From positions 71,205,092-71,269,091 of the forward strand of contig OX578282.1 in assembly GCA_951217055.1 (NCBI GenBank): a stretch of 64,000 nucleotides of DNA, in the 5' to 3' direction. The stretch's first letter is position 1. Each line of letters opens with the position of its first letter. The notes under the pieces are model-generated. The model saw only the letters and a list, made by a program, of their open reading frames with translations. It searched no databases and was not told the origin of the DNA. Both the position numbers and the translations under genes were made by a program. This DNA is from Gerris lacustris (lineage: Eukaryota > Arthropoda > Insecta > Hemiptera > Gerridae). Shown piece by piece: positions 39,926 to 51,368 of the stretch.

Positions 39926-41715
39926 ACATATATCTATATTTGATTAATTTATATTTTTATTTTTCTATACACTTTATTCTTTTATTGCCGCGCCGTATCA
40001 AAAACTGTCAAAATGTGTCAAAAATAAACAAAACAATGCACCCCCCCACAAAGACAAACCCAAGCCTTTCTCAAAGTCTTCTCTCATTGGTTGGTCATAT
40101 TATGTCAAATTAAACACCAGAAAACTGATGTAGAAAGCTTGTCGCCAAGAGTAACGGCTACAATTAGACTAACTCAACCAACAATTCACGGAACTAAAAA
40201 AAAAATCAAAACAAATCAAATGCGCAGCAGTCTATCGAATAAAAAATCCTTACTCTGCTGAGCAGCAGCAGTGGTTTATTCATTCATCGAATATTATCAA
40301 AATTGGTATTGTTGTAAAGGTCTCGATAAGAGCAGTAAAAAATTATTAATTAGTTTTCCATTTAAATTATAATCTAAAAAACCAATTCGGAAAAACAGAT
40401 AAATTAACGGTTTTTTATGCTTTACACCCCTTAAAATGTAAAATTTTGAAAAAGTGTACATAACAACAATGAAAGTACTTTTCAAGCACTGTAAAATTAT
40501 ATATAATATGATATATTTCGAGCATTTCGATCATTGTACCCATGTACCTCATATAGGTACCAACATTATATTAAAACAAATTAAATTCACTGAATGGTAT
40601 AAAGCTTACTAAATAAAATCATTACAAATAACACATTGTTTCACAACATAAAATCTCAAGTTAAAATAACACATTAGGTACCGTATGTACCAAAAGTACA
40701 CATGTGTACAAATATGTTCAAGTATTAATTTTTTTCCGAGTTCCTAATATTAAATAAGGCATGCATACAAATTTTAAATAAAATCGAATCAATATTTCTC
40801 ATATTTTTAATTTTTTATTAATTTCCCTATTTTTGGGCCCAGATATTGAGCCGGAAAATTTGGGCAAAAAAAGTTGTCGACAACCCCATACAAACTATAC
40901 GTTTTTTTAAAGCCCCCGTCGAGTAGATTACGAATATGCCGTCAGTTTACCATTTAGCACTTTTAAAGCCCAAAAAATGGCCAATCGAAAACCCCAAAAA
41001 TTGCCAAATATGAACTTTGAGTGGCTTTTTCTCGGAAACTAAGAGTCTTGGAAAAAAAAGTCCAAGAGCACTTTCGTCTTGTATTTTTCATTTTTATAAG
41101 CGTGACAAATTTCATGAAGATAGTACAAACTTTATTTTTTACCAAAAAATCGTCAAGCCACACCCCTGTGATTTTTTTACCCGAAAAAGTCAAAATGAAG
41201 ATAACAAAATAAATGAGGTATATTCGTAAACGTCTCGAAAAGGAGAGTAAAAAATAATAACAATGTTTTAAATTTCAACCAAAACCTAAGGAACCATTGT
41301 CAAAAAACAGCTATATAAGGACTTTTTTCAATTTTACCCCCCTAAAAAGTAAAAATATCACAAAACACTACATAACTACATTAAAAGGCCTATTCAAGAG
41401 TTTTTCAACGATATACATGAAAGTAGGTTTTGTGTTTAAAAGCATATTTGTACCCGTGTACCCATAGGTACCAAAAATATATTTAAAAATCAAACCATGT
41501 ATAAGATCATTATTTAGGCTAATGAATTCTAATAAATGTAAAAAAAAAATTTAAAAAAATTATTTCACCTTCTTAACCTGAACCAAAAGTACAAATCGGT
41601 ACAAATGTACCCGTACAAAAAATTTTAAAAATAAATAAATACCACAACATTAAAGTATTAATCAAGGCCTTTAAAACGATATACGACACATAAAAATATA
41701 CACGTGTTTTAAAAA

Positions 41716-42125
41716 TCCAATATGGCGGCTATATATCGAAATCAAAACACCCGCACTTTTCTAGTATTGGTACACTCTACCTATGTACCAAATTTCAAAT
41801 CTCTAGGTCAATGGGAAGTAGGAGAATTACTGAAGAAAAAATCCAAGATGGCGGCTATAATTCAAAATGGCGGCTATATATCGAAATCAAAACACCTGAA
41901 CTTTTCTATTTATGGTACACTCTACCTATGTACCAAATTTCAAATCTCTAGGTCAATGGGAAGTAGGAGAATTACTGATGAAAAAATCCAAGATGGCGGC
42001 TATAATTCAATATGGCGGACACATATCGAAATCAAAATGGCCGCACTTTCCTATTTATGGTACACTCTATCTATGTACCAAATTTCAAATCTCTAGGTCA
42101 ATGGGAAGTAGGAGAATTTTTGATG
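41716..42125. repeat. Three-unit repeat with AAGATGGCGGC motifs
   Basis: Units of about 150 bp contain TATGGCGGCTATATATCGAA, GGTACACTCTACCTATGTAC and TCTCTAGGTCAATGGGAAGT. CCAAGATGGCGGCTATAAT occurs between units. Confidence 0.88.
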
Positions 42126-42285
42126 ATCAGTCACTGTCACTCTTAGTTTTATATATATAGATTATTTCCATACAACTCAATGTGTCAAACTATATCAAGT
42201 CTAGTCTCCATGGTGACAATAAATCAAAACAAACAAAACAATATATGTAATCTAAATACCTAAAAAATACCTAAAAACGTCATTA

Positions 42286-42738
42286 TATGAATAGTAGAAA
42301 ATGTATGGCTAATGTAATGAAGTTGTTGAAATCAGGTTGGCGGCACTGCGCTTTTTTGACCATGTTTATTGTTTATAACCTGCATCTAAATAACCTTCTA
42401 TTTGAGTTGAATTCCAATTCTTATTTGTTTTTAATATTGAATCTCTTATATCTGCTATTAAAAGTTCTAATAATTATTGTTATTTATTAAAATAATAATT
42501 AAAAACTGTGCTATGGACAAAAATGTGTATTTTCTTCCTATACTGGAGATAAAATATTGTATGTACCTCGTGTGTAAAGTTTCATTATTCCCCTCGCGAT
42601 AATTATCTCCCTCGGCTGCGCCTCGGGAGCTAATTAGAGTTATTTAGGGACCATGGTTTCTTCGGCTTCGCCTCAAGAACCAACTTTTTCGCTCAGGGAA
42701 TAATGGCTTACTTTACTCCCTAGGTGCATAAATAACAA
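42286..42738 (+). mobile_element. Repeat family C, copy C4 (5' truncated)
   Basis: It begins at AATAGTAGAAAATGTATGGC and continues through ACTGGAGATAAAATATTG and CCTCGGCTGCGCCTCGGG to GTGCATAAATAACAATT. It has a variant end and lacks the 5' start. Confidence 0.7.
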
Positions 42739-43129
42739 TTTTCCGTGGTAGGCTGTGAAATAGTAACTTTAGAGCCTAAAAAACATAGCTAAAATCCATT
42801 TTTTCATTACGTGGACTGAAAAAATCTTTTCATTACTCGTACCTGTAAAGAAAAAAATCTTTTACGTCCTAGGTACTAAAAGATTTTTATTTTCCGGCGG
42901 GTAGTTGTCAAAACTTTCGTTAGTTGTGCTGCAGTCTTTGTAGAAATGCTTCTAGTACGATAAAAATCCGCTAGATGTCAATGCGTTTTATTTATCTTTT
43001 CTTATAGTGTAACCTCTTTTTAAGGTTTCTTTTGTTAAGTCTTAAGTATGTACTAATATTTGTTATTATTATATATTGATTAGTGATTAATATTTAATGT
43101 TTTTTCATTGTCTGCTACCTCGGAAATAA
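42739..43129. other. Unassigned DNA
   Basis: Repeated AAAAATCTTTT words at about 42821-42890 (both orientations) are the only structure noted. Confidence 0.4.
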
Positions 43130-43740
43130 TAGCATATTATATGCTACGCGACTGTGAAGTGTTTTTTCTTTACCGCGGCAATATTTACTGTCGAGCGAAG
43201 CGAGACAGTAAATATTGCAAACTCCACACTCGCATTGCACTTGCATGCGCACTTGCTTGCGAGTGTGGCACCCGAGCGACAGTGAGGGTAGTAAAACCAC
43301 ACGAGCAAAGCAAAATGCAGTTTTCCCACGAGTTGCGTACCTTACTTTTTCTACGATTGTTAGATTTAAATAATAAATACAGAATAAAAATAAACTTTCT
43401 GTACGCAAGTTCGTATTTCTCCTTTGATAAAGATGACATTAATTCATTAGTTGTATTTTGTGCCGAATTAATTATTTTGGGAGCCGTATTATTCGTCATA
43501 ATCATTTAAATCACTCATTGATTTTCACAAAAAAACTCGATATAAACAGTTACTTTTAATTAAACAAACAGCAAATTAGTTTTGTTAAATGTAAACAAAC
43601 TCGCTAATCGTGCATAAAGGTGAAGAATTCTTCAGAACTATGAGACGCGCATGCCCAATGAATGCAAGTAGGTATAGAATCACTTTCTACGCATCTAAAC
43701 AGAGATATAATGTTTATATTTCGTAACAATCGTAGATAAA
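43130..43740 (-). mobile_element. Repeat family A, copy A3
   Basis: The minus strand starts TTTATCTACGATTGTTACG. The GAAGAATTCCTCTTC hairpin is reduced to the 12-bp palindrome GAAGAATTCTTC (43622-43633), and a recombinase-like remnant is frameshifted near its start. The tail contains extra GTCGAGCGAAGCGAGACAGT sequence. It ends near AATAGC at 43128. Confidence 0.6.
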
Positions 43741-43900
43741 AAAAATTGTGCTGTCAATATTGTTGTGCTCGCTTCTGGTAAGCTTTCTATTCATAGCTGC
43801 AGAGTTTGTTGTTTCCCTGATTTATACTCGATTATGGTATTTAAGATGGTTTGTGGCGGGATTATAACTCTCGGGGAGCTTGCTCCCTCCCTCCCTCTCA

Positions 43901-43939
<39 letters not shown>

Positions 43940-44392
43940 TCTGTCTCTACCTGGAGGCAGTAGAGTCTGTCTTGATGTCAAATGTCAAGTCGGTTTGGAA
44001 AGGAACAAAGTTTGACTTGGAGGGGGAGATGGCAGACCTGCGGTGAGGGAAGTTTACTGCTGTGAGACTGGCAAGCCTGCCTTGATCTAGTTTATATCTC
44101 TAGTCTAGTCAGAGAGTAAGTTCCACCAGTCTCTTGCTGTCTCACTCATACTCTAATCTAAGACCATCTTATTTACATGCTTTATATTAGCTTCTATTTT
44201 TTTAGCGTGTTTTTGGCTGTCATGACAATCTTAGGAAGGCTAATTAACCCTGTTCCAGTCATCCGAGCCAGCTGAAACTCTTCACACAGACTCCGTACCC
44301 ATACAAAACAACTCTATTATCAAATTAAAGGGCACCCCACCTTAAAACTCTGATTGTTCTTTACTTTTTTAATCAGTCAAAAATGTTTTGAT
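43741..44392. other. Unassigned, with a CT microsatellite at about 43887-43951
   Basis: (CT)n with interspersed GTCTCT steps is the only clear feature. No coding signal is seen. Confidence 0.5.
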
Positions 44393-44640
44393 TTTGCTTT
44401 CGAAGGTAACGGAAGCTATGTGATCGTTTAAAAGAACGAAAATATTTAATGTCTCCGATTTCCAAAAATTCCAAGGCAGTATTCCGTGTCTTTCTGTCGG
44501 TCAGTCGCTCAATTGTTGTTAACCAACATATCTTAAAAACTACACGTCCGATTTTAATGAAATTTGTATGGTAGGTCATAATTAGCTCATTGTTTGTCCC
44601 ATATAAGTTTCAACCTACTTTTGACTCAGCCCTTTTGTCA
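44393..44640 (+). repeat. Repeat family D, copy D6
   Basis: TTGCTTTCGAAGGTAACGGA, GCTATGTGATCGTT, the GTCGGTCAGTCGC tract and AATGAAATTTGTATGGTAGG, in plus orientation. Confidence 0.65.
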
Positions 44641-44820
44641 AAACCGATATTGACCAATCAGAACTATAATTTGTAAGCTGAAATAACTGCTCCGTATCGA
44701 TATTAACAGACAATTCTTGTTGTGACTGGTTGATATCTGTTTTGGACAAATGCTTTGCCAAAACTAGTTGACTGATTCATTTTGGATTTGGCCGGTAACT
44801 TATTCATTGATAATTCCAAA

Positions 44821-45843
44821 TAGTCCAGGCAAATAAGGAATAATAGGGGAAATAATTTATAAAGTTTTGAAACTTTGTGAAAACACTTTTAAGGGGTGTA
44901 GTAGTAAGAAACAGTAAAGTTCCCCCCTCCTGAGGGGGCGCGTCCCCCCCCCCCCCCTCCACCCTCCTTAAAGTCTAAAATTGACTTATTTTTCACTTTT
45001 TACCCAAAATGGTTTATTTTTTGAAGAGAAGTGTTATTACCAAAATTATTCCATACATAATTCTGCACAAAAAAGGTCCTATGCATGTTTGAAGTGAGAC
45101 ATACAGTTTTCGAGATATTGTAGTTGGAAAGAGATAAAACGTATTTTTGCGAACCAAGATATCTAAAAGAAAACACTTCCGATTTTAATGAAATTGGGAT
45201 GGTAGGTTATACTTAGCCCATTGTTGAACGCATATAAGTTTTAACCTTCTGCGCCCATTATTTTATCCTCCACATGCGCACAAACATACATTTATTTAGA
45301 CCTATACCTTTAAAAGTACTCATAATAATCAGTTGAGTACTTTTGAAGATATCGGTCTAAATAAATGTATGTTTGTGCGCATGTGGAGGATAAAATAATG
45401 GGTGCAGAAGGTTAAAACTTATATGCGTTCAACAATGGGCTATGTATAACCTACCATCTCAATTTCATTAAAATCGGAAGTGTTTTCTTTTAGATATCTT
45501 GGTTCGCAATAATACGTTTTATCTCTATGCAACTACAATATCTCGAAAACGGTATATCTCACTTCAAACGTGCATAGGACCTTTTTTGTGCAGAATTATG
45601 TGAGGAATAATTTTGGATATAACACTTCTCTTCTAGAAAAAAATCGTTTTGCGTAAAAAGTGAAAAATAAGTAAATTTTGGACTTTAAGGAGGGGTGAGG
45701 GGGGGGGGGGACGCGCCCCCTCAAGAGGGGGGAACTTTACTGTTTCTTACTGCTACACCCCTTAAAAGTGTTTTCACAAAGTTTCAAAACTTTATAAATT
45801 ATTTCCTCCATTTGCTGTTTCTTTTACTAATTTGCCTGGACTA
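44821..45843. mobile_element. 1023-bp foldback element (near-perfect palindrome)
   Basis: The ends are TAGTCCAGGCAAAT and ATTTGCCTGGACTA. The arms 44821-45322 and 45334-45843 are about 90% complementary by eye around the 11-base loop 45323-45333. Each arm contains a C or G run (14 C at 44944, 12 G at 45699) and a stretch of family D sequence (ACACTTCCGATTTTAATGAAA; ACATGCGCACAAACATACAT). TA may flank the ends. No coding capacity. Confidence 0.9.
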
Positions 45844-46329
45844 AAAATCAATATTATGTGTGAACCTTCGAGCATCGTGGTATGACTGTAATATTTACCA
45901 ACCTTTATTTCTGGGATAGAAAGTTATAGTTTGAGGTGGTAAGAAGTAGTTAGAGGTGGTAAAGCCGGGTTCCCACGGGGAGTGAAGACTCTAGAGTGGC
46001 TCTCTGTAGAGTGGACTCGCCCCGTGTGAACGCGTCGGAGTGAACTCTCCTCTGACGTCACCGGGAGTGAGGATAGTTCACTACCGCTCACTCTCCAAAT
46101 CAAACCTGTTTAATTTTCAGGAGTGAATACTCCCGTCGCCAGCCGTTTCATAGAGCCAACACTTTGTTTTTTTTATCTCTCCTCCACCCGCGGCTATAAC
46201 CTTTAACCTTTTTGTTTTATTATTACTTATTATATATTATACTATATTTATACTATATTATATTATACACTATATTATTATACTATATTATGCTATATTT
46301 ACTATATTATATATTATACTATATTCGAT

Positions 46330-46560
46330 GGTGCTGCGCCAAAAGGGCCAATCTGCATTTTATATTTGAATTCTAAAACTTGAAAAGCTAAAGCTATAAT
46401 GAAAAATTGATATTTGAATGCCTTATTTATATTTTTATTCATTTAAAATATACATAGATACCTAATTAATAAGACAAATTAACCAAATTTATTTTATTAA
46501 TTATAAATAAAAAAACAAACGTGATATTAGTTGCAGATTGGCCCTTTTGGCGCAACACCA
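46330..46560. mobile_element. 231-bp inverted-repeat MITE nested in the Harbinger-like element
   Basis: GGTGCTGCGCCAAAAGGGCC plus AATCTGCA at the left is matched, inverted, by TGCAGATTGGCCC plus TTTTGGCGCAACACC at the right. The middle is AT-rich. Confidence 0.85.
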
Positions 46561-46751
46561 TTATATATTATATTTCTTGTTAGTTTGCGTGATATTATAC
46601 TATATTTAGACTATATTATTATACTATATTATATTTCTTGTTATAGTATGCGTGATATTATACTATATTATTATACTATATTACATTTCTTGTTAGTATG
46701 CGTGATATTATACTATATTCTTCAAGTTGTTTTAAAAGGTAGTAGGTAACT

Positions 46752-46922
46752 ATGTCTGAGCCATCGGCGTCGGCTCGTATTCTTAAATTGCAAGACGGTG
46801 AAACTATGAAGTTTCTAAAGTTGTATTCCAGTGAATACAACCGTTCAAATTATAATAATAGAGATTTTAGAGAAGCTCGCTTTTCTACGAGAAGCTCGTT
46901 CATGGTTGGCTCCGTGGGATAA
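46752..46922 (+). pseudogene. MADF-like domain N-terminal remnant of a Harbinger accessory protein
   Basis: The 56-codon frame reads MSEPSASARILKLQDGETMK then FLKLYSSEYNRSNYNNRDFR EA before diverging. FLxLYxx...NYxNRDxREA is the shape of the start of a MADF/Myb-SANT-like DNA-binding domain, the type of protein encoded next to the transposase in PIF/Harbinger elements. The conserved tryptophan-containing stretch between the two halves and everything after helix 2 are missing. It is a deletion remnant, coherent with the surrounding TIRs and TAA flanks. Family recognition is by eye. Confidence 0.5.
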
Positions 46923-47066
46923 ACTGAGAAGAGTGAGCACTACCCTGTGTGAACTCTCCACTGTTCTCCGCTAGTTTCACTCTTCTTCCCCCTCCAGGCG
47001 TGGGTCACAAGAGTCTTTACTCTAGCGTGGCACTGTAGAGTCTTCACTCCCCGTGGGAACCCGGCT

Positions 47067-47645
47067 TAAGAGATGTTTAGAGTTATTTAGGGGTGATAAG
47101 AGGTGGTTAGTGTTTGTATGAGGTTGTTAGAGTTAGTTAGAGGTGATAAGAGGTGTTTAAAGTGGTAAGTGTAGTTAAGAGGTTGTTGGAGGGATGTATG
47201 GCTAGTTAGAGGTGGCAAGAGGTTGTTAGAGTTAGTTAGAGGTGATAAGAGGTGTTTAGAGTGATAAGAGGTTGTTAGAGTTAGTTAGAGGTGATATAAG
47301 AGGTGTTTAGAGTGATGAGTTGTTAAGAGGTTGTTAGAAGTGGCAAGAGGTTGTTAGAGTTAGTTAGAGGTGATAATAGGTGTTTAGAGTGGTAAGGGTA
47401 GTTAAGAGGTTGTTTGAGTTAGTTAGAGGTGGTTAGTGTTGGTATGAGGTTGTTAGAGTTAGTTAGAGGTGATATAAGAGGTGTTTAGAGTGATAAGAGT
47501 TGTTAAGAGGTTGTTAGAGTTAGTTAGAGGTGATATAAGAGGTGTTTAGAGTGATAAGAGTTGTTAAGAGGTTGTTAGAGTTAGTTAGAGGTAATAAGAG
47601 GTGGTTAGATTTTGTAGGAGGTGGTTAGAGGTTGTTAAAGGTAAG
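47067..47645. repeat. C-poor G/T/A minisatellite
   Basis: Irregular repetition of GTTAGAGTTAGTTAGAGGTG, ATAAGAGGTGTTTAGAGTG and TTGTTAAGAGG. The plus strand has only a handful of C in nearly 580 bases. A short stretch of the same repeat precedes the Harbinger-like insert at about 45930-45960. Confidence 0.9.
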
Positions 47646-48429
47646 AAAATACATAGATTTTTTCTCTTCTCAAACCCAACACTAGTCTATTTAATCTGGA
47701 ATGTCAGAAAATGGAGACGGATTACACATTGAATACAGGAACAAAATTTCGAATTTATTCGGTGCGTTTGGTCGGGACAAGATGCAAGTTTTATTGTTTT
47801 TGTTAAAATAATGTATTTAAAGTTAAGGAGAGAAATGTACATTGTTCGGCTCCAGGTCAAGGATGTGACGTCTTAATTAACTGTTTGATTAGCCTTGCGC
47901 ACAACAATAACACGCCTCTCATATCTCTACTCAAACCTATATGTATCTCTTACAATGTAATCTATACCTTAAATATACTTCTTACAATGTTATTAGTATA
48001 TGAGTTAGAAAAGAGACAAAATTAAAAGTAACAAACTTTTTGTATACGAGTTACGGCAAAATTAAAAGAAAATCATTATTTGTATAATTAAAGCAAGCGT
48101 CTTACTATAAATATATATTAAATATAAGAAAAAAGTTGATCATGATGAGTTTATAGTAAAAGAGTATGTTTTTTAAAGGAGTTTGGATTGAAATAGGACT
48201 GTTTTCTACCTACCCGGCCAATTAATTTAAAATATTATAAAATATATCTCTTCCCTACTCTACAGCTTCTACTTGTATCAGGGTGAAATTTTACATGATT
48301 ATGTTTTATTGATTTACAAAACAAAGTGACATTTTTGACATATATAACAAAAATAATCAAAACAAGTCAAGTAACAGGCTTCCAATAACACTTTTTCTCG
48401 TCTTTTGAAGTTTACTTTTACGCGAGCCT
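47646..48429. other. Unassigned DNA
   Basis: No repeat match or coding signal is recognised. Confidence 0.4.
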
Positions 48430-48650
48430 TGCGTGTGAACGCTTGGGCGGATAACGTTTTCCAACGAACTCAGCCTGGGCATTGGTAAAATAACATGTGT
48501 ACCAAATTTCATCTAACTCGGTGATCTTTTACTCAAGTTATCGTCATCTGTAGATTTCGCGACGGATTTTGCGTGACGGTGATTTTGGTCGTTTTTTTCG
48601 GATTCACTCCCGGGCTCCAGAACGTGCCATAAGGAACTGCGTTCCAATAA
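48430..48650 (-). repeat. Repeat family F, copy F2
   Basis: GAACTCAGCCTGGGCATTGG, TCTAACTCGGTGATCTTTTA and GGGCTCCAGAACGTGCCATA match 63830-64000. Its left part matches F1 inverted. Confidence 0.65.
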
Positions 48651-48811
48651 TTATGTTATCTTGTAGTTATACTAGCATGGTCGAGTAATAAAATGTTTCA
48701 TTTCACATTATAAAATATAACGGACTTAAAATGAGACTAAATAGATTCGAAAAAGCGAGGTCAACACCTCATTCAAATATAACTCTCTTTCTATTTTAAA
48801 TTGATTTTTGC

Positions 48812-49056
48812 TTCCGAGTTTACCGAAGGTAAGGGAGGCTATGTGACCGTTAAAATAATAATTAATATAAAAATACCATTTTTGAAAACTGGTCTTATTT
48901 TTAATTTTTTTTTTGGTTTCTTTGTTCTTAATTATAGTTGTTTCTATGTGCAAAATTTGGGGAAGATTGAATCACGGGAAGTGGTTCAAAATAGGGGAAA
49001 CGGAAATGTGCGATGAAACTTACAAAGCAAAGTAATATAAGACCAGTAAAAACCGT
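48812..49056 (+). repeat. Repeat family D, copy D7
   Basis: GCTTCCGAGTTTACCGAAGG and GCTATGTGACCGTT, followed by one unit related to the 144-bp array (GGTTTCTTTGTTCTTAATTA to AGTAATATAAGACCAGTA). Confidence 0.6.
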
Positions 49057-49075
49057 TAAAATTTGGGAAAATATT

Positions 49076-49457
49076 TTTGTTGTTATAGATTCAGTTTGCC
49101 ATTCACTTATTGTAATTATTCCCAAGCTTCTTTGAGCTTATTTAATTTCTTTATGAACATTAATTTTAGTTAATAAATATTTTATTATCTTATTAATATA
49201 ACAGTAATTAACTATGTTATATTAATAAACATTGTATTTTAGCAGTTTCATTTTTCTGCCGCCCGTAGATAAAATATAAAATATTGTATGCAACAAGGCA
49301 GCAAAGGAAACATTTCTGCCTCGTTTATTTATTGCCTGCCTCGGCTTCGCCTCGGCAGTTAATTATCATAGCCTGGCCTCGCCTTCGGCTCGGAGTCTAA
49401 TCTAATCACTCGTCAGTAAAATTCCATTTTGCTGCCTAGTTAAATAAATAACTATTA
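49076..49457 (+). mobile_element. Repeat family C', copy C'2 (5' truncated)
   Basis: It matches C'1 from GTTGTTATAGATTCAGTTTG through CCGTAGATAAAAT, CCTCGGCTTCGCCTCGGC and GCTGCCTAGTTAAATAAATA to ACTATT. The 3' end joins D8 at ATGTCTCCGATTTC, beside the AAAATATTTT target position. Confidence 0.7.
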
Positions 49458-49850
49458 TGTCTCCGATTTCAAAAATGCCTAGACTGAAATCCGTTTCAGA
49501 CTTCAATGAACATTTTTGGTTCCTTTATTTGTCTGTCTGTCGGTCTGTCGCTTAATTTTTGCGAATCAAACATATATTAAACTACTAGTGCGATTTTAAT
49601 GAAATTTGGATGGTAGGTCACAATTACCACATTGATGCTCCTTTATAAGTTTCAACTTTTTGTACCCATTTGTTTCTCTTGCACATGCGCACAAACATAG
49701 CTTTTTTTACACCTGTATCTTCGAAAGTACTCATCTGATTTCTATTAAATTTGAATGATTTATTAAAAGTTATATATGCAGATAGCAACAGCTTAATTTC
49801 AACTGTCTGGGCTCTTTGACTTTTGCTTAATTGATACATTCCATTCATTC
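49458..49850 (+). repeat. Repeat family D, copy D8
   Basis: ATGTCTCCGATTTCAAAAAT, GTCTGTCTGTCGGTCTGTCG and ACATGCGCACAAACATAGC. The left end is displaced by C'2. Confidence 0.65.
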
Positions 49851-49922
49851 ATCTAAAAAATAAAGCAGTCTGTAGCTTCATAAAATGTTAAGTTTATTAA
49901 AGCTAAGTACTGATTGGTTGTT

Positions 49923-50505
49923 ACTTTCTCATATAAAGAGAAAGTATTGTGATGGCGCGAAAATTCGATTATGATTTTGATGGATTTACACGTTTTGAGG
50001 TCCCCTGAGTCCAAAAAAGTGGGTTTTAAAAAATGTCTTTCTGTCGTCTGTACAGACGCCTGGAGCCTAAACTACTAGGCATATTTTGGCGAAATTTGGC
50101 ATACATGTTCAGAAAAATCATACCCCGAGGCGAAATCGAGAAATTAATTTTAGCTCTAAATTTGGGGGTGGTACCCCCCAATAACACTGAATACAATTTT
50201 TCTTTAAAATGGTCCCGACGATTTTGATTAAAAAATTCTAAAATGTAGTCCATTTGAATACGAATCCAACGACACAAGCCGTTTTCCCAGGAAAAATCTA
50301 GTTCCTTTGAAATTAGCTTAAAACGTGAACGGAGAGAGCCCGGGTTCGTTTCCCCGCCCAGAAGAAGTTATTTTTATGATAAATTATGATGAACTGTTCA
50401 ATAATATTTAAATGTACATTTGAAAACTAATAAATGGAAAATACTGGGCTAAGTAATTATAAACTCGTATATGAGAAAGTTTGTCTGAGTTGTCTCGGAC
50501 TGATT
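49923..50505 (+). mobile_element. Repeat family E, copy E2
   Basis: It starts with the palindrome ACTTTCTCATATAAAGAGAAAG. A B-box-like GAGCCCGGGTTCGTTTCCCC lies at about 50336-50356. It ends TATATGAGAAAGTTTGTCTG and AGTTGTCTCGGAC before a T run. The ACTTTCTCATATA ends are inverted relative to each other. Confidence 0.75.
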
Positions 50506-50723
50506 TTTTTTTTTTTTTTTTTTTTTAATTTCTTTGTTATGTTTAGTTTTATTTAGATGTTGTTTTTTTAAAAGAGATGATTGTCTCAATGGAGTAGAAA
50601 AAACAACAACATAACCTTGCTTCTAAATTCGAGGTGAGGGACGCCATCTTATGACACATAATAACCTATTTGGATCAAACAACCCTCTTCATTATGTTTA
50701 ATACTGCATTTAACTATATTAGG

Positions 50724-50728
<5 letters not shown>
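50506..50728. other. Unassigned spacer with T run
   Basis: A T run at 50504-50526 follows E2 directly and may be its tail. The rest is unrecognised. Confidence 0.4.

Positions 50729-50802
<74 letters not shown>
50729..50802. repeat. (TA)n microsatellite
   Basis: About 36 uninterrupted TA steps, followed by TGTGTGTGAGAG. Confidence 0.97.
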
Positions 50803-50811
<9 letters not shown>

Positions 50812-51368
50812 AGAGGGAGTTGTTAGTTCCTGGTTGTAGGTATTATTTGCTAGGAAGTAGATGAAGGAGTACGTTTCCTGTTGGCGTTGTTTCCTCCTAC
50901 TCAGTACACAGGTTCTTAGTAGCTCTGTTCTTTATCATTTCTTGTCTTGTCTATGTTTATTAATATTTATTAGATCGAATTTTTAAGTTCCTCAGCTTAT
51001 TAATGATGTAAATCAGTTGCTCCCTCATAAATATCCTTAATTTCTTTGGTTCTACAATCTTGTACAAATATTATTATAAAAATATTATCAAATCAAATAC
51101 AATAATTGTATCTGGAGAGTTTCGAAGAAGTGAGTGATTATTATAGTAAGGGGTCTTGGTTTTAAATATGTATATGGCCGCCATCTTGAATTTAAATAGT
51201 CTGTTGGAACAACCCTTTTACAAAAGTTGTTAATATCATTAAAAGGAAACTAACTTTTAAGTGTCAAGGTTCTAGTGCAATCGGTTCTGGAGATATGGAT
51301 ATGTCGAATTTTGTGCATAAATGGCCCCACCATGTTGAATCAAGATATCGGATCGTTACAGAAATATC
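50803..51368. other. Unassigned DNA
   Basis: GGCCGCCATCTTGAATTT at 51178 is another CAAGATGGCGGCC motif (minus). There is no coding signal. Confidence 0.4.

Larger units (their letters stand above)
39149..42163 (+). repeat. 3-kb interspersed repeat H (AACTAGCCG...TATATATATAGATT)
   Basis: It opens AACTAGCCGAATTGGCACGC with TTCGCGTGCC and closes TTAGTTTTATATATATAGAT. This start/end style is seen in many arthropod interspersed repeats. It contains a B copy (39619-39925) and a three-unit array (41716-42125). Palindromic GTAC words cluster at 40530-40720, 41450-41480 and 41590-41625. No coding frame with family features is present. Boundaries are inferred from the terminal motifs only. Confidence 0.45.
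45963..47066. mobile_element. PIF/Harbinger-like non-autonomous element, 1104 bp
   Basis: Terminal inverted repeats AGCCGGGTTCCCACGGGGAG and (inverted) CTCCCCGTGGGAACCCGGCT are flanked by TAA on both sides (45960-45962, 47067-47069), the three-base TWA duplication typical of PIF/Harbinger. A MADF-like coding remnant inside supports that class. A smaller hairpin element (46330-46560) is nested in AT-rich sequence. It was inserted into the GTTAGAGGTGG minisatellite, parts of which lie on both sides. Confidence 0.75.

Noticed and set aside
41722..42160. Repetitive plus-strand frames of 124 and 82 codons
   Set aside because: They follow the 150-bp array and have no independent evidence of coding.
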